A stretch of 53,957 bases of DNA, taken from contig UZAN01040771.1 of assembly GCA_900618425.1 (NCBI GenBank), positions 1 through 53,957 of the forward strand, given 5' to 3'. Of the stretch, positions 48,101-53,957 are shown one piece after another. The position numbers were made by a program, and so were the translations under genes. Under the pieces are notes generated by a model that had not been told where the DNA came from, searched no databases, and was given only the letters and a program-made list of their open reading frames with translations. Source of the DNA: Echinostoma caproni (Eukaryota; Platyhelminthes; Trematoda; Plagiorchiida; Echinostomatidae). Position 1 is the first letter of the stretch. Each line of letters opens with the position of its first letter.

Positions 48101-49062
48101 GTAACTGATTCCATTCTAATACACATATCGTGTTTAACACTGTCACGTTTTCAACATTAATAATTGTTTTGAGACATTTTCGTCTCTTGTGAAGTGGACT
48201 GCATGGCACGAAGCAACAGAATCAAACGCATTGGAAATTTATCAATTCTAACACGATTACTAAATATTTGTTCCATTTTACTTTTTATCGTCTTAAACTT
48301 TATTGAGAAGCAATTCACTTTGAAGAAGTTTGGTTTCAATCGCTTTTAAAAATACATCAACAACTTCACAGAGGTTAAGATCGATATATGAACGCATTAC
48401 ACAGGAACTGTTGTCAGTGAATTTGCATAAACCACGGAAGAAATCTGTTCTTTTCCATTTTCGACTTGATGTCAAATCAGATAAGTATTGAACTTTTTCC
48501 AATTATGCCAGAGCCGATTCTCATGGTCGAAGATATAAATCGCATTATATACGTGCGTACTTACAGTCCTTTTACACCCACTGGTTTATTGCACCCTTTA
48601 GACTTGACGGACTTTGTGGATTTGACAGAAATGCTTGTACAGTTCGCGTATGCTACACCGTCCTTGAGTGAAAATTATATAAATTACAAATAGCGATGCT
48701 ATACGTGAGCACTCAGTTCTCATCTGAGCGCAAAGTTCATATTGCACACAAAAAGATCGGATAACGAGGATAGAAGTACCATAATAAAAGCTCCAGAAGT
48801 CAATGAATCAGGCCGCAGATTGGCACCGTGTATAAGGGTTATCAATCTCGGGTCACGCGTATTACAGACTGGGGAATTTCAAACAGCGATTCGACACCCC
48901 CAAACAATTGCAATGTCTATGAGTAATGGTGTCATTCGAATCTTGTCAGTCAGTAAGTATTTAAGTATGTGTGGAGGATTTCGACCTCGAGAGTAAGCAT
49001 CTCCGACAAAGACAATTAAAGAGTAGTTAAGATTAGAAGATCGGGGATAACCTTTACTAGAG
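45151..49062. other. Intron 3: weak R-repeat trace, otherwise nothing recognised
   Basis: A block CCCCACTGCCTTGCGGGTCA (46729-46748) matches part of the R repeat at about 51600; the rest of 46490-46760 is not clearly alignable. A short (CA)n run lies near 45819. Single Ns occur at 46765 and 47125. Open frames (for example 45996-46370 and 47443-47778) show no domain or conserved splice context. Confidence 0.35.
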
Positions 49063-49064
49063 TA

Positions 49065-49363
49065 GCAAGCTTGGATTAACCCAATCGATTGTTAAGAGGC
49101 ACCAGACACTCTTGATGTTCTTGGGTGTGGGTTTCACTCTTTGGGACATCGGTAATTCCCCACAATTTCATGCATTTACATGCGATGTAAACGTTTGTGA
49201 TAACCGACAAAGAGCACTGGACAGCTGTTTCTTCCTGTTTGGGACTCTTCAGCAGTGCGTACTTTTTTGTGTCCCCGTCAGGACTCGAACCACAAACGTT
49301 CGGGTTGGGACTCCAAGAGTCCTTGGTGCCTCTTAACAATCGAATGGGCTAATCCAAGCTTGC
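49065..49363 (-). mobile_element. Hammerhead-bearing element, copy C, with 40-bp terminal inverted repeats and TA flanks
   Basis: The left end 49065-49104 (GCAAGCTTGGATTAACCCAA ...) is complementary to 49324-49363 at 38 of 40 positions. TA stands on both outer sides (49063-49064, 49364-49365). Inside on the minus strand, a B-box-like GGTTCGAGTCC (49291-49281) precedes a hammerhead by about 20 nt. The interior matches copies A and B. The inverted ends with TA flanks look like a MITE, while copies B and E look retroposed, so C may be a MITE that carries the ribozyme repeat or a fold-back derivative. Confidence 0.75.
49214..49258 (-). ncRNA. Hammerhead ribozyme, copy C (core conserved)
   Basis: Minus strand: stem I GCACTG (49258-49253), CTGAAGA (49252-49246, fits CUGANGA), stem II GTCC-CAAACA-GGAA, GAAA (49231-49228), palindromic stem III CAGCTG (49227-49222), UC cleavage site (49221-49220), stem I CAGTGC (49219-49214, perfect 6 bp). 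All conserved core positions are present. The weak point is a G-A mismatch at the first stem II pair. It is antisense to the host gene. Confidence 0.8.
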
Positions 49364-49417
49364 TATTCTGAAATTGATTGAGCAGTTCGCAGAAGATGAT
49401 GACCGTCGACCGTATAC

Positions 49418-49462
49418 GCTCTGCTGACGAGTCCCAAACAGGATGAAATAGCTGTCCATAGC
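49418..49462 (+). ncRNA. Hammerhead ribozyme, copy D (core fully conserved, sense to host intron)
   Basis: Plus strand: stem I GCTCTG (49418-49423), CTGACGA (49424-49430), stem II GTCC-CAAACA-GGAT (49431-49444; G-U, U-A, C-G, C-G), GAAA (49445-49448), palindromic stem III TAGCTG (49449-49454), UC (49455-49456, predicted cleavage after 49456), stem I CATAGC (49457-49462; 5 of 6 pairs). Every catalytic core base is kept. The three-pair stem III without a loop recalls Sm-alpha and Penelope-like-element hammerheads, thought to work best as dimers. No tRNA-like head was seen upstream. It lies 55 bp from copy C, in opposite orientation. Confidence 0.82.
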
Positions 49463-50522
49463 CTTTACTAGTTTATAACTAATGACCACAGTTTCAACTT
49501 TCCCAAATGGGTTGCTAAAGTCAAGTTTATTGGAAAAAAGTGTAGTACCGAAGACAGACTGATTTTAGAGTGAAGTAATTTAGAATGTATGAAATGAAAT
49601 GCAGAGGAGTTCTTTACAGGTACTTCGACCTTTTTCCTTATTGTTGTCAGCTTGAATCAATCAAACCTATCGAAGCATGAACCCGGGATCTTCGAGGCCA
49701 AGTACCATTGAGTGCAATAAGCAGCATAAACTTAAAATCCCACAATCAATTAAACCTACTGTCCACTTATGTTAACCGGTCTGTTATGCCCTGGGACCTA
49801 GTGAACCGCACAAAGTTCCAATAAGATAGACGACCTATCGAGCATAACGATTGCTAAGCTACCTACTACCGTCGGGTAGCTTTTCAACCTGTTTCGATTT
49901 TCAAACTTGTTGAAAGCATTCGGTCTCTCAGCTTGTACCAGACTCCACGTATGTGATTGGGTTCTAGATCAAAATTGTTGGCTAACCGATACAGGGACAT
50001 CCATAGCATTCCCTCTGAGTATACTGGACACAAAGTGAGTGGGAATAAGATCAAAAGCATACGCATCCGTTCATACAAAATCATGCAAATTTTGGGAAAC
50101 GAAACAATCATGTGTTAATTATGTTTTTCTTTCGTTTGGTGATTGCTTAAATGTTCAGTTGTGTCCTATTGGACCCCTTCGTGTTGTACTTAGCCAATAA
50201 TCGCATGATCACGTCCATCGAATGCCATAGTGATGTGATCATTTGGACATTCCATTGAGTGAAAGAACTACTCGACACAGTAGTCTCTAAACACTGAATA
50301 ACGGAACAGCGGACAATGAGGAGTTGCACCTTTTTACAATTCTATCACTAATGTTAGTAGACATGAAAATTCCCGTTCAGTATAAGGTTCTGATGAACAG
50401 TTAGAACGCATATTTGTTCCATGCCACGTTCAAATGAGGACTCTCAAGATATCCTAGGAAGCTGTTGTTAGGTTCATCATGATTATGCATTGCTGAAGAC
50501 TTAATCCTCATAGGACAAGTTT
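49463..50522. other. Intron 3: no recognised element
   Basis: Intronic sequence. The first about 25 bases (TTTACTAGTTTATAACTAAT) may still belong to the hammerhead repeat, as copies A and C have a similar TTTGTCGGTTATCACAAA-type segment. Nothing else recognised. Confidence 0.3.
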
Positions 50523-51062
50523 AAGCTTTTCAACCACTAACCATGCACTTTCGTACGCCGGTTTTGGTTGCTATCTTTTGGTTCACTTGGATAAAAGAGA
50601 AGGATGAATATGGGAATGTTGAAAGTTTATTTAATCAGAAGATATAGAATTCCTATTAGTGCATAAGCGCCACTGTTTGCGACACCCAGACATATCGCTC
50701 AGTGTCTCTAACTATTGGCGACCATGATCTCCAGGTTCCTATCCAGGAAATCTGGAGATACCTATGTGACCTAGTGTCCTGCTGAAGCTTTTCATACCCT
50801 CATGCCAACCTTGACCTTTTTCCAACCACTTCCGGCCTCGGAAAACATTGCTCGCCGTGGCAACCTATCTGGTGACATGCTTAACGCATGCCCCAACCAA
50901 CGTAATCTATGGAGGTCGCCTACCTGCTCCAGTGGACGATGGCGACTACTTAAATCTCTACGTCTAACCTCAGCTCTTTCGGTTACCACACCAGACTCGT
51001 GCAATTCGACGTAGACAGCGGTGTTCGAACACCGAAAATCACAACTAGACTTCACCTTGACG
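50523..51062 (-). mobile_element. RTE-like LINE C-terminus and 3' UTR
   Basis: The minus strand reads LHRLRWLGHALSMSPDRLPR then RAMFSEAGSGWKKVKV (about 50910-50805) after a frameshifted LFEH-type segment (about 51030). The conserved 3' UTR block ends near 50523 (AGTGCATGGTTAGTGGTTGA). At its 5' side it joins directly to the R repeat, in the same orientation. Dead copy. Confidence 0.82.
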
Positions 51063-51760
51063 TGGTGTGATGGCTTGCGTGCCTCCATGGCCCTGCGAGC
51101 TAAACAGGATGGCTTTTCATAGCTGTAGATCCAATCATGCCTGAAAAGTCAATGGATAAAGGCCAGACAAAGCTCAGTCTCACAAAGCCAGCCGCTTGGA
51201 CACCTCCTGGCTTCCTTCGTCTATTCACACCCGCCCCTGGAGAGGCCACATCGGCAGAGAAACACGGTGAGGGAAAGTTTACTGGTCGAAAAAACCCCGT
51301 CAGGTGGATGTAGAAGCGGGGTACCTGGAGCTTCCCCTCGACGGTAGTAGAAGTCTTCGCACTTCACTGGACAGCTACCGCTCGCCCAAGCTGAGCAGCC
51401 CCCAGCCAATAAGATGCTGTCCCGTCCACGTTCCGCTTGTCTCATTGGATGTATGAGGCTAAGGGCCGATCCCGAAAAGCGGACCGACAATCAACGCATC
51501 AGCGAAAAACACAGTTATTCGAATTTCAAAGGCCTTACATGGCAGGTCCCTAGAAGCTCCCACATGAATGCTTCGTTCACGCTCCCACGTCGGATCTACG
51601 CCCCACTGCCTTGTGGGTCAGACCTTTGAGTCAAAGGCACCGGTTTGGGTTCCCAAACAAAACCCCGTCGTCAGTGTGGGCTCCCGCGAAGTATTTCATG
51701 CCCTAAAGTCTCAGGTACCCTCATTAGACAAACTCGAACCGGTACTGATTTAAGGGCACG
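51063..51760 (-). repeat. R repeat, copy 2 (minus strand), fused to LINE 3' part
   Basis: This is the reverse-orientation counterpart of 28925-29460, with an 89-codon open frame containing SVRFSGSALSLIHPMRQAER and RGEAPGTPLLHPP. The 3' side passes into LINE C-terminal sequence within about 20 bases (EARKPSHHVKVKSSCDF then the LFEH-like region). If R is the 5' part of this LINE family, the copy has lost its endonuclease and RT by internal deletion. No function is known for the open frame, which could be chance. Confidence 0.65.
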
Positions 51761-52127
51761 TAGCGTCGCAACCGTTTCCTTGGATTGAAAAAAGCCTTGA
51801 GGAGCAAAAACTAGGCATCGATTGCTAGTTTGGAATAGGTTTGTTCTTTGCTGTTGGACTTCCTTAAAAAGAAACGAATAACCATTTTTGCAAGATCACG
51901 GCCAATAGTTGACAATAATTACTTCAATTTCCGTCGCACAGCTCTCTAACAAACTTAGTCCGATGACATGGATGCAATGAGAATTCCGTGCATCAAACAC
52001 CAGCAAAACTTGTCGGACATTTCGCAATGATGTTTCCACGTCAAACTGTTCATGTTAGTAATTAGCTGTAGATGCAAAATTGCGAACGTGACCCGTTCAT
52101 GCACACTTGAAATACCTGCGCTTTCAT
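51761..52127. other. Intron 3: no recognised element
   Basis: Short intronic stretch between the R repeat and a SINE. Nothing seen. Confidence 0.3.
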
Positions 52128-52303
52128 TTTTCGTTTCATTTTACTTCCTTTTATTGAATATATAATATACACTCATCAGAAAAGGGGAAGCGGCCAATCA
52201 AAGGGCTGCCATAAGACAGACTGGAGAAGTCAGGCGGTGCTGGTGGGACTCGAACACACACCTCTCTGGGAGATAACCTTTACCACTTAACCACCACCAC
52301 CAA
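52128..52303 (-). repeat. tRNA-derived SINE, minus strand
   Basis: Read on the minus strand: GGTGGTGGTGGTTAAGTGGT (A-box), GTGTTCGAGTCCC (B-box, about 52260-52248), CACCGCCTGACTTCTCCAGT, CAGCCCTTTGATTGGCCGCT, then TATTCAATAAAAGGAAG near the end. Head and body match the copy at 31215-31400. The B-box is the best preserved of the three copies. Confidence 0.8.
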
Positions 52304-52436
52304 GTGATGGAAAACTTATCATTCCATGCAACATCACGTGTATATAGTAGTGTTAGATTCATTAGCTAGTCCATACCTGGTAGACTATACTCTCTGTGTA
52401 ATAAGCCTAAGTCGATTTTACTTAAACGTAGTTTCA

Positions 52437-52505
52437 GTTTTTACAACCATTAATCCTGTACTTTCGGATTTTGGTTGCTGGTTACTGTCTTTTGGCCACC
52501 CGTGA
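52437..52505 (-). repeat. LINE 3'-UTR remnant
   Basis: TTTTTACAACCATTAATCC and GACTGTAAAAACC-like ends followed by TTACTGTCTTTTGGCCACCC match the terminal 70 bases of the LINE copies at 28.1 and 39.5 kb. It is extremely 5'-truncated. Confidence 0.65.
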
Positions 52506-52715
52506 GTTGTTCAGTAAGCACCAACACTGAGGTTTCTGTCCAAATGTGATTGAATAATCGGGTCCTTTGGACCCAGCTCGCATGTCCGCGTAGTTGATAT
52601 TTCAATCCTAAACGTCTCACTCCCCTATCTAAAATTTATTTTGTTTTTTTTAAGAAGTGCTATGGTAACGTTCATAATCAAATATATATTTTGAAACCCC
52701 TGTTCGTCAATTCAG

Positions 52716-52880
52716 CTCATCTGAAGGAACCACTCGAGGAATACATGGCTCAGCTGAAAATAGTCAAAATCGTTCGAGCGAAACAAAGAGAAGGCCTAAT
52801 TCGAGCCCGAATGCTTGGTGCACGGGCTAGCACAGCTGAGGTGTTGACGTTTCTGGACTCACATATCGAATGCACCAAAG
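52716..52880 (+). CDS. GALNT: GALNT exon 4: GT-A domain through the DxH motif
   Basis: Acceptor GTCAATTCAG ends at 52715. The exon completes Pro222 and encodes [10 protein letters not shown] (223-232), [20 protein letters not shown] (238-257) and [13 protein letters not shown] (264-276). [12 protein letters not shown] and LTFLDSHxEC are hallmark GT27 sequences. DSH supplies Asp and His ligands for Mn2+ and UDP. It ends with one base (G) before donor GTGAGT (52881-52886), phase 1; the family usually continues with a Trp-Leu-Glu-Pro segment. Downstream exons are outside the window. Intact. Confidence 0.95.
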
Positions 52881-53957
52881 GTGAGTTTCATTTGGATCGC
52901 GGACATCCCAGTATTATCAATATGGGTGTATTGCTTCTCATGGTTTCATACTATCAGAAATATGTGTTTCCAATCGCGTTGCAGGACATGATTTGGAATC
53001 GAGGTCATGCCGAGTTTTGGAAAACGACAGCACTAGAATGAGAGCTTTGAATGATTGCAATTAAACTGTTTGATCATGTGGTGTTGTGTTTGTTGAATGT
53101 TAAGACCCATGAGGACTGCTCAGAACGGATTAATACGGTTTGTTTTCGAAGTTCTGAAGAGGCTTTGTTTTTTTTCGTTTGCTAGTTTTGAAATGCTAGA
53201 TGATTTTTGTAGATTTAAACTTTGACGACACATGCGTCATGGAGTCCATTGTTAATTGTCCATATTCACGTCTTTGATACCTCAAATAACTTCGGTCGAT
53301 AATATCCAGACTTGAAGGTGTTTCATTCCTTCGTTTTTTTTACCGAATTAGATTTATCTAAAACTTACCCGTCTGTTTTTGTTATATATCGCTAGATCTT
53401 ACATGTTTCCCAACTGGCTTATTCATGGAACAGCAGCTATGCTCCCTAATGTCTACAATCGTTTTTCGGCCAGATTCTCCAGAAGAGCAATTGGTTTTTA
53501 CCAATTGAATTTTTGGAGGCATTCAGTGTGATCCGCGATACGCCGAATGGATTGACAGCTTACACNTTATCATTTTTGCAAAACTCTAAGCTGGTCAGGG
53601 CAGTCAATCGCATTACTACCAGTGATAATGGCCTTACCAATGGTGCTGTTTACCAGCTTTTATCAGTATGTTTCGAGTGATAGCACTATTGTTTTCCTTC
53701 CCTTGTTTTTGGCACAAATACGGCAGGATATATGCAAATATAGTGGTTAGAACAAGCTCATCGTCATCAAATGACAATCTGGTGGTAAGCGAGTAGCTAT
53801 TATTTCAGAATATTTTTCTCCTATAGTCTCCCACTCTCGATCCCTGTAATCTTCAGAGTTCTCTTCTTTTTTGTGCAACTGCACTCTTGATGTTTGTGGC
53901 ACTTCCGACCCTAAAGCATGTGATAATATATGAAGAAAAAAAAGATTGTCTATTCAA
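52881..53957. other. Intron 4, left part: no further exon seen
   Basis: No segment resembling the next GalNAc-transferase exon was found up to the window end. CAATTGGTTTTTACCAATTG (53488-53507) is a small perfect hairpin. One N occurs at about 53566. Confidence 0.5.

Larger units (their letters stand above)
5292..52880 (+). other. GALNT: Polypeptide N-acetylgalactosaminyltransferase gene (5' part), exons 1-4
   Basis: Four exons join in phase to 829 coding nt, or 276 codons plus one base. The reading frame yields a type II membrane protein: signal anchor (residues about 10-28), stem (30-114), then the conserved start of the GT27 domain. That domain shows ASDMISVRR (about 149-157), HNEAWS (186-191), VDDFSD (215-220) and LDSH (268-271), where DSH is the DxH metal/UDP-binding motif. 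Such enzymes transfer GalNAc from UDP-GalNAc to Ser/Thr in the Golgi lumen, starting mucin-type O-glycans. Introns are 9643, 18070 and 19047 bases, phases 1, 2, 1, and the fourth donor is at 52881. The GT1 C-terminal half, the Gal/GalNAc-T motif and any ricin-type lectin domain lie outside the window. The isoform is not assignable from this part. Confidence 0.93.

Noticed and set aside
51360..51380. CACTGGACAGCTACC in the R repeat resembling the hammerhead stem I/III segment
   Set aside because: No CTGANGA or stem II nearby; part of the R repeat in both copies.
52881..53957. Search for GalNAc-transferase exon 5
   Set aside because: No Trp-Leu-Glu-Pro-like or later motif with an acceptor was found; the exon is probably outside the window.
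1..53957. Operons, CRISPR arrays, phage or bacterial gene clusters
   Set aside because: No dense prokaryotic coding, no spaced direct-repeat array; gene structure and elements are clearly eukaryotic.

Overview
This window looks like part of a digenean trematode (parasitic flatworm) nuclear scaffold, from a short-read assembly. The evidence is short coding exons separated by introns of about 10 to 19 kb with GT-AG borders, a CsRn1/Kabuki-like Ty3 retrotransposon, RTE-like LINEs of a type common in trematodes, tRNA-derived SINEs, and Sm-alpha-like hammerhead ribozymes. There is an 861-base run of Ns (32437-33297) and a few single Ns. The species cannot be fixed from the sequence.

One protein-coding gene is supported. 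Four plus-strand exons (5292-5634, 15278-15431, 33502-33668, 52716-52880) join in phase to give the first 276 residues of a polypeptide N-acetylgalactosaminyltransferase (GT27 family, mucin-type O-glycosylation, Golgi). They encode a type II signal anchor, a stem, and the start of the GT-A catalytic domain up to the DxH metal-binding motif. The rest of the catalytic domain and any lectin domain lie to the right of the window. The exon 2 to exon 3 codon phase closes exactly, so the N gap probably hides only intron.

Layout. 1-2231: broken, internally deleted LTR retrotransposon on the minus strand. 2628-3236: hammerhead-bearing repeat split by a LINE fragment with an exact 14-bp target-site duplication. 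5292-5634: exon 1. 5635-15277: intron 1, with a LINE fragment at 8.4-8.75 kb and SINE and R-repeat debris at 12.2-12.6 kb. 15278-15431: exon 2. 15432-33501: intron 2, with a tRNA-Leu-like sequence, a Penelope-like GIY-YIG fragment, a tRNA-headed hammerhead copy, a Penelope-type hammerhead inside a near-perfect 45-bp-arm palindrome, a LINE 3' end, R repeat and two SINE copies. 33502-33668: exon 3. 33669-52715: intron 3, with a dead pogo/Tigger transposase, a 2.6-kb LINE interrupted by a hammerhead element with a 15-bp duplication, an opposing second LINE, two more hammerheads at 49 kb, and further LINE, R and SINE copies. 52716-52880: exon 4, then intron 4 to the window end.

The most notable content is a set of six hammerhead-ribozyme motifs of two architectures in 54 kb. 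Five belong to one family, with a palindromic CAGCTG-type stem III and, in some copies, an upstream Pol III B-box. One of these (49418-49462) keeps every conserved core position and lies in sense orientation in intron 3, so it would be transcribed in the host pre-mRNA. The sixth (27361-27494) is of the Penelope-like-element type. All calls are by eye, without database searches.
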